A DNA stretch of 64,000 bases from Flavobacterium fluvii (lineage in GTDB: Bacteria > Bacteroidota > Bacteroidia > Flavobacteriales > Flavobacteriaceae): assembly GCF_900129545.1 (NCBI RefSeq), contig NZ_FQWB01000003.1:62001-126000 (forward strand), read 5' to 3'. This document shows, one piece after another, positions 43,001-51,979 of this stretch. The stretch's first letter is position 1; each line of letters opens with the position of its first letter. The notes beneath the pieces were generated by a model. That model was not told the DNA's origin. It saw only the letters and a list, made by a program, of their open reading frames with translations, and searched no databases. A program made the translations under genes and the position numbers.

Positions 43001-43292
43001 CGAAAAAGCAGTGGTACATTCTGATGGAATTGAAGATGGTTCATTCATAAGATTGAATAATGTTACACTTGGATATACATTGCCTTCAGATGTGTCCAAT
43101 AAAGTTGGAATGCAAAATTTCAGGATTTATGCAACGGTAATCAATGCTTGGTTGTGGACTAAATATACAGGCTATGATCCTGAGGTTGATGCCGGAAATG
43201 GTAGAAATGGTACATATCCAACACCTGGTATGGATTTTGGAGCCTATCCTAAAGCGCGTACTTTTACTCTTGGAGTAAATGTGAAATTCTAA
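40026..43292 (+). CDS. SusC/RagA-family TonB-dependent outer-membrane transporter
   Basis: A 1088-residue nutrient importer. A signal peptide (ending MPIYGQQ) is followed by a carboxypeptidase-like beta domain (INGNVKDAKLGGPLPGVSV, about 29-110), the TonB-box/plug link (LDEIVVVGYGTSKRKDITGS), the plug with LFIVDGFPV and VLKDASSTAIYGARGANGVVLVTTK, and a 22-strand barrel ending in an aromatic strand (LGVNVKF). It works with the SusD lipoprotein 30 bases downstream. No sugar-cleaving enzyme, sensor or extracytoplasmic sigma/anti-sigma pair is adjacent, so the substrate cannot be guessed. Confidence 0.96.
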   Translation: MKKKKMRVSYYFLLLGILLCMPIYGQQVLKINGNVKDAKLGGPLPGVSVLVKGTTNGTSADFDGNYTISAKSTDVLVFSFIGYKTLQVPVSGKTKIDVSLSEESNQLDEIVVVGYGTSKRKDITGSVASIKGKDLASYPVANISTAMQGKVAGVTVTAMDGRPDAKVSIRVRGGGSITQSNDPLFIVDGFPVSNINDIPASQIASIDVLKDASSTAIYGARGANGVVLVTTKAPSGGKVSITYNGSTQIKSASNHIGALGGYDFVKMNWDFGTLMGATTGDSWASEYGLGTKYSNLNPAGINAYKTADYRDIEREVIRSTTAYNHNIAITGGNEKTRYSVSFDNLDDNGLKIESYYKRTNILAKIKSEIAKNLDFEGDIYYSNQEVFGNEDQTSSVGSWLTRALMFTPVTPLGNRNTNLGVYESYVKPQFDPIPTIKDIYDKTLRQKYRGNVALTWRVNDALTLRSEYSASKDYSSRYQYTGSVAKNTVGVEGGDATITKDYDTRYRFVNTANYKFQNLGENHKLDLLLGQEVNGTDGERTRLTGTKYPLAYDYNRVFAAMGQYGNQNEIRIFSNEKDPMRLASFFGRVNYALKDRYLFTATLRADASSNFPPSNRWGYFPAAAFAWRVSNESFLKDSKTVSDLKVRLSYGEAGNDQIAAGLWRPEWTGASGYGYNNVPNGLNVPASTMLTNPNLKWETTITRNLGIDYGFFDNRLYGTIDVYWNTTEDLLMVNTLPAYTGYVSQMDNIGQTRNTGLEFTIGGDIVRKEDFKLSANLNISINRNEVEELSPGVTSNYYTSGWGSSTMQPVGGDYGFKVGEPVGLIRGYKYAGFYTTADFNYDAVTKAYTLKPGVSNSIGVLGNVGGSGAIPGMLKLEKLGTTSSATNINEIDDLAIIGNTTPKFTGGLNINASYKSLDLLLGFNGSYGNDIYNVNKLSNSFGNKLPFHNFSPSTENAYTLFDVNAAGDLVRIYDPAALDALNANATTYMPFHEKAVVHSDGIEDGSFIRLNNVTLGYTLPSDVSNKVGMQNFRIYATVINAWLWTKYTGYDPEVDAGNGRNGTYPTPGMDFGAYPKARTFTLGVNVKF

Positions 43293-43322
43293 ATCTGACA
43301 ATTAATTTTAAAAAATACAACA

Positions 43323-45446
43323 ATGAAAAGAAAAATAATATACCTGAGTTTCTTGTCGATACTGATGTTTACATCATGTCAAGATTTTCTTGAAGTACAA
43401 TCGGATTCAAAATATGATTCACAGTTTGTATTTCAATCAGCAACCGAAGCAGACAAAGCCCTTTTGGGAGCTTATGAATTGTTGAGCGTTGAATCTGGGA
43501 TTCACTCCAACAGATTGTTCTATGAAGTAACTGGTGTGGGTTCTGATATTGAGCTAGGGCCGGAATTAACGTCTAATGCACTGCGTTATAATGGAGAAAA
43601 TTTGTATTTTAAAGCTCCAACAGCCTCCGATAATCCGCCTGATGCCTGGAATGGAATTTACAAAACCATTATGCGTTGTAACGTGATTATTGATGCTTTC
43701 GAAAATAATGCGGCATATAATTCTGCCGACAAAACGAAACCATCCACTTTGACTCATTTATATGGCGAAGCTGTAGCTATTCGTGCCACGATGTATTTTG
43801 AATTGACCAGAAACTGGGGAGATGTAATTTATTTTACAAAACCTATATTATCGGATGAAGATTACAAGAATGCTGTTGTCACGGATCGTAATATAATTCA
43901 AGAAAGTGAATTAGCCAATCTTATTAAGGTTGAGCCAATGATGTATAAAATGAATTCAAATGGTGTGGCTACAACCGCTACTCGTATGGCTCAAGAATAT
44001 GTTCAAGGATTGATAGGACGATTGGCTTTAATTCGAGGAGGTTATGCACTTAGACCACCAACTTACACAGGTGATGGCGAGGTTCTTCAATCGCATCCTA
44101 CTAGAGGTAAGATGGTTCGTAGGTCAGATTACAAGACTTATTATACTATGGCAAATACCTACTTGAAAAAGTTGGTTTATTCAGGAAATGCTTCGCTAGT
44201 AACTACTGATGCGAGAACTCCATTAAATAAATTCAGTAACCCATTTCAAAAAGTGTTTCAAGATGGTATGGATTATAAAATCAGTCCTGAAATGATTTTT
44301 GAAGTGAGTCAACTTGCTGGAGTTACAACAACAGAGCGCCCTTATGCATTTGGTCGTCCTTCTAGTGGAGGTAGTCCAGCTTATCCTCCAAAAGCGTATG
44401 GTCAAATACGTTTTTTTCCAACCTATTATTTTGGAATGTTTGACAATAAAGATTTGAGACGAGACGTAACAGTTACTACAACAGGTTTGGGAGGTGTTGC
44501 AGATGAAAAAATGATTACATTTAAAAAAGGAAATACTACAAATGGTGGTTTGTCTTTGAATAAATGGGATTATTCTCGTATGACGGATAAAACCAATGCA
44601 GTTAGACAAAGAATAACAGGTATCAATGCACCTTACATGCGTTTGGGAGACATGATATTGTTGTTGGCAGAAACTTATTCAGTACTTGGAGATGATGCGA
44701 ATGCCAAAGCTGAATTATTAAAAGTTCGTAAACGTGCTTTCTTGCCAAGCGATCCTGAATATACAGCAAAAACTACAACTTATGTAAACAGTAAATCCGG
44801 AGCGACTCTTTTGACGGCTATTCAAGACGAAAGGGCATTTGAACTTGGAGGAGAAGGACAGCGTAAATTGGATTTAGTTCGTTGGGGATTATTGGGCAAA
44901 AAAGTAAATGAATTACAAACTCAAATGACGGCAATGATTAATGCGCTTCGTACCACGGGTTCTTATACTTTTCCAAATGGAAACGTGATTTCTGCTAATA
45001 TCTACACTAAAGAGTTTACTCTTGCACAAGCACAAGCTTTAGGACTTAGTGATATCTTGACTGGAAATACTTATGTTTCAGAAACGGATCCATTGCATCC
45101 GCTTTTATTTCCAGCTTGGAGAGGTACTGCAACGGATTGGGTAGCTCCAACAAGTGTGACATTGAAGAAATCGATGTTGGCAATAAAAGGATTGTTCAAG
45201 CCTTTGACTCCTACAGAAGTAACAGCAGCTATTGCAGCTGGTTACAAGTCGGTTCCTTATGGTGTTGATCTTACCAATGAAGTAACTAAACCATGGGAAG
45301 TAAATACTGACGGTGTTTTTGGAGGGTATCTTCCAGCAGATTACACGGCTAATTATTCCCCACTTTATTTGGTAGCCATTCCTGCTACGACTATTCAAGT
45401 GTCGGGAGGTAAAATATCCAATAATTATGGTTTTCCAAATCAATAA
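43323..45446 (+). CDS. SusD/RagB-family surface lipoprotein
   Basis: The partner lid of the SusC channel that captures substrate at the cell surface. The 707-residue protein has a lipoprotein signal (LMFTSCQDF), TPR-like helices (EAVAIRATMYFELTRNWGDV, YMRLGDMILLLAETYS) and the C-terminal ERAFELGGEGQRKLDLVRWG motif. It is longer than many SusD proteins, with an insert-rich C-terminus. It is followed by a terminator, so susC-susD is a two-gene unit. Confidence 0.95.
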   Translation: MKRKIIYLSFLSILMFTSCQDFLEVQSDSKYDSQFVFQSATEADKALLGAYELLSVESGIHSNRLFYEVTGVGSDIELGPELTSNALRYNGENLYFKAPTASDNPPDAWNGIYKTIMRCNVIIDAFENNAAYNSADKTKPSTLTHLYGEAVAIRATMYFELTRNWGDVIYFTKPILSDEDYKNAVVTDRNIIQESELANLIKVEPMMYKMNSNGVATTATRMAQEYVQGLIGRLALIRGGYALRPPTYTGDGEVLQSHPTRGKMVRRSDYKTYYTMANTYLKKLVYSGNASLVTTDARTPLNKFSNPFQKVFQDGMDYKISPEMIFEVSQLAGVTTTERPYAFGRPSSGGSPAYPPKAYGQIRFFPTYYFGMFDNKDLRRDVTVTTTGLGGVADEKMITFKKGNTTNGGLSLNKWDYSRMTDKTNAVRQRITGINAPYMRLGDMILLLAETYSVLGDDANAKAELLKVRKRAFLPSDPEYTAKTTTYVNSKSGATLLTAIQDERAFELGGEGQRKLDLVRWGLLGKKVNELQTQMTAMINALRTTGSYTFPNGNVISANIYTKEFTLAQAQALGLSDILTGNTYVSETDPLHPLLFPAWRGTATDWVAPTSVTLKKSMLAIKGLFKPLTPTEVTAAIAAGYKSVPYGVDLTNEVTKPWEVNTDGVFGGYLPADYTANYSPLYLVAIPATTIQVSGGKISNNYGFPNQ

Positions 45447-45471
45447 AATCATTTGATATTCTGTTTATTAA

Positions 45472-45496
45472 AATCCGCCTTAGGGCGGATTTTTTT
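45472..45496 (+). terminator. Terminator after susD
   Basis: AATCCGCC and GGCGGATT enclose TTAG and are followed by a run of T. Confidence 0.85.
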
Positions 45497-45616
45497 ATGC
45501 TTTGCCTAAAATAATTTCTAAATTATGATAAATAAAATGGTTGGGAATGTTTTAATCTTGTTCATTAACATTAGATTTGTGAATCTAAAAATCGTTAATC
45601 TAAATCAACAATCCAT

Positions 45617-46099
45617 TTGACTTTTACTGCCATAGATTTTGAAACTGCCACAGCATACCATCCCTGTTCTGTTGGGATAGTTACCGTAGAAAACGGCGTG
45701 ATAGTCGATGAATACGTCACCCTGATCAAGCCTCCGAAAAACGAATATAATCCCTACACGATTGCGGTTCACGGTATTTATCCACGCGACACGGTGAACG
45801 CAAAAACTTTTGCCCAAGTTTATCCAGAAATTAAAAAGCGACTTCAAAACAGGAAAATTGTGGCTCATAACGAAAGTTTTGACCGTAATGTTTTGGCCAA
45901 ATCAATGGCGCTTTACGGCTTGGATTATGAAGAATTGAATATTGGCTCCCGATGGGAATGCACCGTAAAAATTTACAAAGCCAAAGGGCTAAAACCAGCA
46001 AAATTAAGTGATTGCTGCCGTGAAATGAATATAAAATTAAACCACCACGAAGCGTTGTCCGATGCTCGTGCTTGCGCCAAATTATATTTGCTTCGCTAG
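45617..46099 (+). CDS. DnaQ-like 3'-5' exonuclease
   Basis: A 160-residue DEDDh exonuclease domain of the DNA polymerase III epsilon type. The first acidic pair is in AIDFETATA (residues 5-13), the second in AHNESFDRNVL and the HxxxxD in HHEALSDARACAKL. The start is TTG, since no ATG precedes the first motif. It lacks other domains, so it may proofread or act in DNA repair; the exact role cannot be stated. Confidence 0.88.
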   Translation: MTFTAIDFETATAYHPCSVGIVTVENGVIVDEYVTLIKPPKNEYNPYTIAVHGIYPRDTVNAKTFAQVYPEIKKRLQNRKIVAHNESFDRNVLAKSMALYGLDYEELNIGSRWECTVKIYKAKGLKPAKLSDCCREMNIKLNHHEALSDARACAKLYLLR

Positions 46100-46214
46100 T
46101 CATTGCGAGAGACGAATGAATCTTGTTTTCTGAATACTAATTGGGCTTTGTATTTTTTCAATGTAAAGTTGGATTTTTTTTCATTACTTTAGTATTCAAT
46201 CTAAAAGCTTGAAA

Positions 46215-47486
46215 ATGAAAGAAGATTTTCTCCATTACCTCTGGAAATTCAAGAAATTTGACTCTTTGAACCTGAAAACTTTCAATGGAGAGGAAATCAC
46301 CATTATCAATGTAGGACAATATTTAGAATTGGCAGGTCCTGATTTTTTCAATGCCCAAATTTCCATTGGTAACCAAAAATGGGCAGGAAACGTGGAAATT
46401 CATCTTAAATCTTCGGATTGGTACGTGCATCATCACGAAAGAGACCAGGCTTATGAAAACGTGATTCTTCACGTGGTATGGGAACACGACACCGAAATTT
46501 TTAGGAAAAACAACAGTGAAATTCCCGTTCTGGAACTCAAAAAATATGTGGATGACGAAACAATCGTCAATTACCAATCGCTGATAGCGCCAAAATCTTG
46601 GATTTTTTGTGAAAAACAATTGGCAGCAATCCCGCAGTTTACCTTGAAGAATTGGCAAGAACGTTTGTTTTTCGAGCGATTGGAAAGAAAATCAAATCCC
46701 ATTTTCGAATTATTGAATCAAACCAATCAAGATTGGGAAGCGGTTTTGTTTTGTCTTTTGGCCAAGAATTTAGGATTGAATACCAATGGCGATATCTTTT
46801 TTAAAATAGCCCAAACCATTCCGTTTTCCATAATAAGAAAAGAAAGTTTCGAAGTCGAAAATTTGGAAGCCTTGCTTTTGGGAAGTGCCGGTTTGTTGGA
46901 CTTGGAAAAAGAAGACGCTTATTTCAAAGATTTAAAATTCAGGTATTTTTATTTGTTGCACAAATATCAATTGGAGAAATTTATCGTTGAGCCAGTGCAA
47001 TTTTTCAAGCATCGTCCAGATAATTTCCCGACGATTCGATTGTCGCAATTGGCGAATTTATACCATATTCAACAAAACTTGTTTTCGAAAATAATCACTG
47101 CAACTTCGATAGAAAGTATTTATGAAACCTTTCGTGTTTCGGCTTCGAATTATTGGCAAAAGCATTATCAATTTGACAAAGAGAGCCCCAAGAAAGAGAA
47201 GAAGTTTTCTAAAGCATTTATTGATTTGATTTTAATAAACACCATAATTCCACTTCAATTTGCATACGCAAAAAGTCAAGGCAAGGAAGTTTCCGAAGAT
47301 TTGATACGGTTGTTGGATAAAGTCGCTCCCGAAAAAAATGCGATTATGGATAAGTTCAGTTTTTTTGGCATCAAATCAAAAAGTGCTTTTGAATCGCAGT
47401 CCTTGTTGCAACTCAAAAATGAATATTGCAATAAAAGCCGTTGTCTGGAATGCGCCATTGGAATGGAATTGTTGAAAAAAAGTTAA
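46215..47486 (+). CDS. DUF2851-family protein
   Basis: I use the ATG at 46215 (MKEDFLHYLWKFKKFD), giving 423 residues, over a TTG two codons earlier. The N-terminal GPDFFNAQISIGNQKWAGNV and VEIHLKSSDWYVHHH segments are hallmarks of DUF2851, a family common in Bacteroidetes with no proven function. A C-terminal region with several Cys (CNKSRCLEC) could bind metal. It is followed 53 bases later by the PspC-type gene. Confidence 0.85.
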   Translation: MKEDFLHYLWKFKKFDSLNLKTFNGEEITIINVGQYLELAGPDFFNAQISIGNQKWAGNVEIHLKSSDWYVHHHERDQAYENVILHVVWEHDTEIFRKNNSEIPVLELKKYVDDETIVNYQSLIAPKSWIFCEKQLAAIPQFTLKNWQERLFFERLERKSNPIFELLNQTNQDWEAVLFCLLAKNLGLNTNGDIFFKIAQTIPFSIIRKESFEVENLEALLLGSAGLLDLEKEDAYFKDLKFRYFYLLHKYQLEKFIVEPVQFFKHRPDNFPTIRLSQLANLYHIQQNLFSKIITATSIESIYETFRVSASNYWQKHYQFDKESPKKEKKFSKAFIDLILINTIIPLQFAYAKSQGKEVSEDLIRLLDKVAPEKNAIMDKFSFFGIKSKSAFESQSLLQLKNEYCNKSRCLECAIGMELLKKS

Positions 47487-47539
47487 TTTGGCAATTCGTT
47501 AATTCAAGAATAGTGTAATTTTGTTCCAAACTTCAAAAT

Positions 47540-47767
47540 ATGTCAGCAGTACTACAACTCAAGTATTTTTTTGAAAAATATGGTTTCCATGTTTCTTCCC
47601 GCCTTGCCGATAAATTGGGAATGCGTGTAACCAGCGTGCGTTTGTTTTTTATTTACATCACGTTTGTCACGGCCGGATTGTGGTTTGGCGTATATTTAAC
47701 GTTGGCTTTCTGGATACGATTGAAGGATTTGGTTCGAGCCAAACGGACTTCGGTTTTTGATTTGTAA
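47540..47767 (+). CDS. PspC-domain protein
   Basis: A 75-residue protein with an N-terminal soluble stretch and one or two membrane helices (VRLFFIYITFVTAGLWFGVY), matching the short PspC family linked to the phage-shock envelope response in other bacteria. Here it stands without pspA or pspB, so its role may be different. It ends just before a bidirectional terminator. Confidence 0.75.
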   Translation: MSAVLQLKYFFEKYGFHVSSRLADKLGMRVTSVRLFFIYITFVTAGLWFGVYLTLAFWIRLKDLVRAKRTSVFDL

Positions 47768-47784
47768 TCAAGTCTTGCAAATAG

Positions 47785-47827
47785 AAAAAGGGATTATAAA
47801 GCAAAGCTGCTTTATAATCCCTTTTTT
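47785..47827. terminator. Bidirectional terminator
   Basis: A long near-perfect hairpin with arms GGGATTATAAAGCA and TGCTTTATAATCCC has A-rich and T-rich flanks, serving the convergent PspC-type and permease genes. Confidence 0.88.
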
Positions 47828-47842
47828 AGATTTAGATAATTG

Positions 47843-49321
47843 TTATTCTTTCGAATTATTTAATCTGCTGTTTTTTTTGCCATAGAAAAAATAAAATATA
47901 ACACCTAAAGCCATCCAAACAAAAAGTCTCAGCCAATTTGTCCAACCAAGGCCGTACATCATGGCGCAGCACACAAATACTCCTAAAAGTGGCACGAAAG
48001 GAACAAATGGAGTTTTGAATTCCCTGACCATGTTTGGCTCTTTTTTTCTTAAGATAACAACAGAAATGCATACAAGAACAAAGGCAAATAAAGTTCCAAT
48101 ACTTGTCATGTCTCCAACAATATCTCCGGGAATAAAAGCAGCAAAAGCTCCAACAATTACTAGAATTGCAAGATTTGCTTTGTATGGAGTTTTGTATTTG
48201 GGATGTAAATCACTAAATGCTTTTGGTAGTAAGCCATCTTTACCCATAGAGTAAAAAACTCTTGATTGCCCTAATAACATCACTAAAATAACAGATGAAA
48301 AACCTGCTAATATGGCAATGGTTATAAATTGGGCAAGCCAGTTATAGCTTTCTCCCATAGCGTGGATTATGGCATTGGCCACAGAAGCCTCCTTCCCGCT
48401 GGTTCTAAAGAATTCTACTGGCTCAAGACCTGTAAGAACATGTCCAAAAAGGATGTATAAAACGGTACAAACAGCCAAAGATCCCAAGATGCCGATTGGC
48501 ATATTTTTTTTAGGGTTTATGGTTTCTTGTGCAGCTGTACTTACGGCATCAAATCCGATGAATGCAAAGAAAACGGTACCTGCGGCTCCCAATATTCCCA
48601 TTATGCCTCCATAGGCGTGTCCAACTCCATGTTCGTCAACGAAAACATCTGTTGGCGGGATATAAGGAGTGTGGTTGGCTGGGTTTATGAAATGCCACCC
48701 CACAACGATGATCAATATAACAATCAAAACTTTAACAACAACAATAATGGAATTTACCACAGCTGATTCATGTATTCCTTTTATCAACAAGAGGCTGATT
48801 ACGGTAACTATAAAAAGAGCAGGTAAATTGATCATTCCCTGTTCTCCTGTTAGTGATGTTTGAAATGGTGAATGACAAAGGGCATAGGGTATGGGGTCTA
48901 CATGAAGCACGTTTGTGAGTAAATTGTTTAAATATTCACTCCAAGCAATCCCTACTGTTGCAGCTCCCACTGCATATTCAAGAATTAAATCCCAGCCGAT
49001 AATCCATGCCAGAAATTCACCCATAGTGGCATATGTGTAGGTGTAAGCACTTCCCGAAATGGGAATGGAAGACGAAAGTTCAGCGTAACACAATCCTGCC
49101 AATGCACAACCTATGGCGGCAACAACAAAGGCTATTGTTACTGATGGTCCTGCACTTTGTGCAGCTGCGGTTGCTGTTCTAACGAATAATCCAGCACCAA
49201 TAATTGCGCCTATTCCTAGTGCGACCAATGACCAGGCGGTTAATGTTCTTTTTAATCCTTTTTCTGAATCAGCGGCTTCTGCCAATAGTAGATCTAATGG
49301 TTTTCTTTTCCAAATTGACAT
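47843..49321 (-). CDS. APC-superfamily amino-acid permease
   Basis: A 492-residue membrane transporter with about 12-14 hydrophobic helices and the N-terminal signature GIGAIIGAGLFVRTA (36-50) of the cationic amino-acid transporter branch. The GFDAVSTAAQETINPKK segment near helix 6-7 is also typical. It probably imports amino acids by proton symport; the substrate is not deducible. Confidence 0.92.
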   Translation of the reverse strand: MSIWKRKPLDLLLAEAADSEKGLKRTLTAWSLVALGIGAIIGAGLFVRTATAAAQSAGPSVTIAFVVAAIGCALAGLCYAELSSSIPISGSAYTYTYATMGEFLAWIIGWDLILEYAVGAATVGIAWSEYLNNLLTNVLHVDPIPYALCHSPFQTSLTGEQGMINLPALFIVTVISLLLIKGIHESAVVNSIIVVVKVLIVILIIVVGWHFINPANHTPYIPPTDVFVDEHGVGHAYGGIMGILGAAGTVFFAFIGFDAVSTAAQETINPKKNMPIGILGSLAVCTVLYILFGHVLTGLEPVEFFRTSGKEASVANAIIHAMGESYNWLAQFITIAILAGFSSVILVMLLGQSRVFYSMGKDGLLPKAFSDLHPKYKTPYKANLAILVIVGAFAAFIPGDIVGDMTSIGTLFAFVLVCISVVILRKKEPNMVREFKTPFVPFVPLLGVFVCCAMMYGLGWTNWLRLFVWMALGVIFYFFYGKKNSRLNNSKE

Positions 49322-49492
49322 ATTATTTTGGTTTGTTGTTAATATGTACCAAATATATTGTTTTTTTGATGCAGTAACTATAAGTAAAACTTCATTTTTG
49401 AAAATGTTTGTTCTCTTTTTAACTTTTTTGTTGAGAAAACAATTATTTTATAAAATATTTCTTATGTTTATATATTGTAAATTGCTTTTGGA

Positions 49493-50377
49493 ATGAATTT
49501 TAAAACAATTAAGACCTATTTTAAGTTTTTCCAAGGGGAACGCTTGGGGATTTTTTTATTGTTTACAGTGATTATTTCTTTACAACTGGCTTATTTCTTT
49601 ACCGATTTTAGTTCCTTTTCGAATGATTCTCCCGAAAAGGAGAAGTGGCTTTCCCTGCAATCACAAGTAGATTCGATGAAACAAGAAAAGCGGAATTACA
49701 TTCCAAAGATCTATCCATTCAACCCTAATTTTATTTCGGATTACAAAGGGTATAAACTCGGGATGTCTGTTTCGGAAATAGACCGGCTGTTGGCTTTTAG
49801 AAAGCAAAATAAATACGTGAATTCGCCCAAAGAATTTCAAGCGGTGACCAAGGTTTCGGATTCCTTGTTGAATGCCATTTCTCCTTATTTTAAATTTCCG
49901 GATTGGGTCAAGAACAAGAAACAATCCAAAGAATATAAAAAATATTCCTATACGGCTTTCGCTAAAAAAGAAAAAGTGGTCGTCATCGATATAAATAAAG
50001 CTACCCAAGAAGATTTAATCAAGATTTATGGAATTGGCGAGGCAATTTCACTTCGAATTTTAAAATTCAAGGAAAGTCTTGGCGGGTTTGTTTCAATGGA
50101 ACAGATGAAAGATATTTGGGGATTGTCGCCTGAAGTTATAGAAAATTTGAATTCCCATTTTAAAGTTTCGACACTTCCCGAGCTGAGGAAAGTGGACATT
50201 AACAACGCTTCCATCAAGGAATTATCCCAGTTTCCGTATTTCAATTATCAGCTCGCCAAACAAATAGTAACTTTCAGGAGCATGAATGGTGATTTTAAAA
50301 ATGTTGATGATTTAACAAAAATTAAAGGTCTTCCTATTGATAAGGCAAATATTATAGCCTTATATTTGGCCTTTTAA
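49493..50377 (+). CDS. Helix-hairpin-helix DNA-binding protein, ComEA-like
   Basis: The 294-residue protein has one membrane anchor (about residues 17-36), a polar middle, and a C-terminal pair of ComEA-type helix-hairpin-helix repeats: VIDINKATQEDLIKIYGIGEAI and VDINNASIKELSQFPYFNYQLA. ComEA proteins bind double-stranded DNA at the cell surface in natural transformation. Such genes also occur outside competence loci, so this role is likely but not proven. It is followed 20 bases later by the acyl-CoA dehydrogenase gene. Confidence 0.8.
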   Translation: MNFKTIKTYFKFFQGERLGIFLLFTVIISLQLAYFFTDFSSFSNDSPEKEKWLSLQSQVDSMKQEKRNYIPKIYPFNPNFISDYKGYKLGMSVSEIDRLLAFRKQNKYVNSPKEFQAVTKVSDSLLNAISPYFKFPDWVKNKKQSKEYKKYSYTAFAKKEKVVVIDINKATQEDLIKIYGIGEAISLRILKFKESLGGFVSMEQMKDIWGLSPEVIENLNSHFKVSTLPELRKVDINNASIKELSQFPYFNYQLAKQIVTFRSMNGDFKNVDDLTKIKGLPIDKANIIALYLAF

Positions 50378-50396
50378 AATTCATACCTTTTTTACA

Positions 50397-51539
50397 ATGA
50401 ACTTCGATTACAGCGAAACGCAAACAATGATAGCGCAATCTATAAGAGATTTTGCCGAAAAAAATATTAGACCTTATATAATGGAGTGGGATGAAGCGCA
50501 AACTTTTCCGATTTCTTTATTCAAAAAATTGGGTGAAATGGGTTTTATGGGGGTTTTGGTTCCCCAAGAACTTGGAGGTTCTGGATTGGGATATCATGAA
50601 TATGTTACCATTGTTGAAGAGATTTCTAAAGTGGATCCATCCATAGGATTGTCGGTTGCTGCACATAATTCATTATGTACAAATCATATATTGGCATTTG
50701 GAAATGAAGAACAAAAGAAAAAATGGATTCCAAAATTAGCCACTGGCGAACATATCGGCGCTTGGGGATTAACGGAGCACAATACGGGTTCTGATGCTGG
50801 CGGGATGAATACGACTGCCGTTAAAGATGGAGATCATTGGGTTGTAAATGGAGCCAAAAATTTTATTACCCACGGTATTTCTGGGGATGTTGCAGTGGTA
50901 ATTGTACGTACTGGCAAAAAAGGGGATTCTAAGGGAATGACTGCTTTTGTATTTGAAAAAGGAATGCCGGGATTCACTTCGGGAAAAAAAGAAAATAAAC
51001 TGGGAATGCGCGCCAGCGAAACAGCCGAATTGATATTTGACAATTGCCGAATTCCCGATGCCAATAGATTGGGAGAAGTAGGGGAAGGTTTTGTTCAATC
51101 GATGAAAATTTTGGATGGCGGAAGGATTTCAATAGGAGCTTTGTCGTTGGGTATTGCAAAAGGAGCTTATGAAGCGGCATTGAAATATTCGAAAGAAAGA
51201 CACCAGTTTGGAAAAGCGATAAGTCAATTTCAGGCAATAGCTTTTAAACTTGCCGATATGGCGACCGAAATTGAAGCCTCGGAATTGTTGTTGCACAAAG
51301 CGGCTTTCTTGAAAAACAACAACCGAAACATGACTACTCTTGGAGCGATGAGCAAAATGTATTCTTCGGAAGTTTGTGTGAAAGTGGCTAACGAAGCTGT
51401 CCAAATTCATGGTGGTTACGGTTATACCAAAGATTATCCAGTTGAGAAATTTTACAGGGATTCCAAATTGTGTACCATTGGAGAAGGGACTACCGAGATT
51501 CAGAAATTGGTGATTTCCAGAAATATTTTGAAAGGATAA
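50397..51539 (+). CDS. Acyl-CoA dehydrogenase
   Basis: A flavoenzyme that introduces the 2,3 double bond in acyl-CoA. The 380-residue protein has [14 protein letters not shown] and the flavin-binding ITHG region, the C-terminal helical domain with [14 protein letters not shown] and [17 protein letters not shown], and a catalytic Glu in [12 protein letters not shown]. It resembles short-chain or butyryl-CoA enzymes, but chain length cannot be read with confidence. Confidence 0.93.
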   Translation: MNFDYSETQTMIAQSIRDFAEKNIRPYIMEWDEAQTFPISLFKKLGEMGFMGVLVPQELGGSGLGYHEYVTIVEEISKVDPSIGLSVAAHNSLCTNHILAFGNEEQKKKWIPKLATGEHIGAWGLTEHNTGSDAGGMNTTAVKDGDHWVVNGAKNFITHGISGDVAVVIVRTGKKGDSKGMTAFVFEKGMPGFTSGKKENKLGMRASETAELIFDNCRIPDANRLGEVGEGFVQSMKILDGGRISIGALSLGIAKGAYEAALKYSKERHQFGKAISQFQAIAFKLADMATEIEASELLLHKAAFLKNNNRNMTTLGAMSKMYSSEVCVKVANEAVQIHGGYGYTKDYPVEKFYRDSKLCTIGEGTTEIQKLVISRNILKG

Positions 51540-51648
51540 AAAGAGAATAGTATATAGGTAAAAGAGTCAAGAAGCAAGAAATTGTAACTTGACTCTTTTT
51601 TTTGTTAAATCCATCTTCTTTTTATTGGTTGAAAAATAATTTGTGTTT

Positions 51649-51682
51649 TTTGATTCATAATTCAAAAGTTTGATTACTTTTG
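51649..51682 (+). promoter_or_regulatory. Promoter for rpsU
   Basis: The -7 box TACTTTTG (51675-51682) is an exact match. A TTTG lies 22 bases upstream, slightly beyond the usual spacing. Transcription would start near 51688, giving a leader of about 23 bases. Confidence 0.6.
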
Positions 51683-51695
51683 CAGCCTTAACGAG

Positions 51696-51704
51696 AGGAG
51701 GTGA
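51696..51704 (+). promoter_or_regulatory. Full-length Shine-Dalgarno sequence of rpsU
   Basis: AGGAGGTGA is fully complementary to the 16S rRNA 3' tail and lies 7 bases from the rpsU ATG at 51712. Other genes in this window lack such a sequence, as expected for Bacteroidetes. It also fixes the start codon, ruling out an earlier in-frame ATG at 51670. Confidence 0.9.
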
Positions 51705-51711
51705 TAAAATT

Positions 51712-51909
51712 ATGTTAATTATACCAATTAAAGACGGAGAAAATATCGATAGAGCATTAAAGCGCTATAAAAGAAAATTTGACAAAACTGGAACTGTTCG
51801 TCAACTAAGAGCTCGTACTGCTTTTATAAAACCATCAGTTACCAACAGGGCAAAAATTCAAAAAGCTGCTTATATCCAGAATATGAGAGACAACATCGAG
51901 AATAGTTAA
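51712..51909 (+). CDS. rpsU: Small ribosomal subunit protein bS21
   Basis: The 65-residue protein (MLIIPIKDGENIDRALKRYK) sits on the 30S platform near the 3' end of 16S rRNA. In Flavobacterium ribosomes bS21 helps bury the anti-Shine-Dalgarno sequence. Ribosomes without bS21 can use Shine-Dalgarno sequences and preferentially translate rpsU, so the strong site at 51696 is expected to give feedback control. A terminator follows 22 bases after the stop. Confidence 0.96.
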   Translation: MLIIPIKDGENIDRALKRYKRKFDKTGTVRQLRARTAFIKPSVTNRAKIQKAAYIQNMRDNIENS

Positions 51910-51931
51910 TTATTTTCTGTTGCAATAAAAT

Positions 51932-51979
51932 ACCGTTAGTCATTAAAGTTTAATACCTTTGATGCTAACGGTTTTTTTT
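51932..51979 (+). terminator. Terminator between rpsU and the Xer recombinase gene
   Basis: ACCGTTAGTCATTAAAG and CTTTGATGCTAACGGT form a long stem with an 8-base loop, followed by eight T. The T run ends directly at the ATG (51980) of the recombinase gene. Confidence 0.85.
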
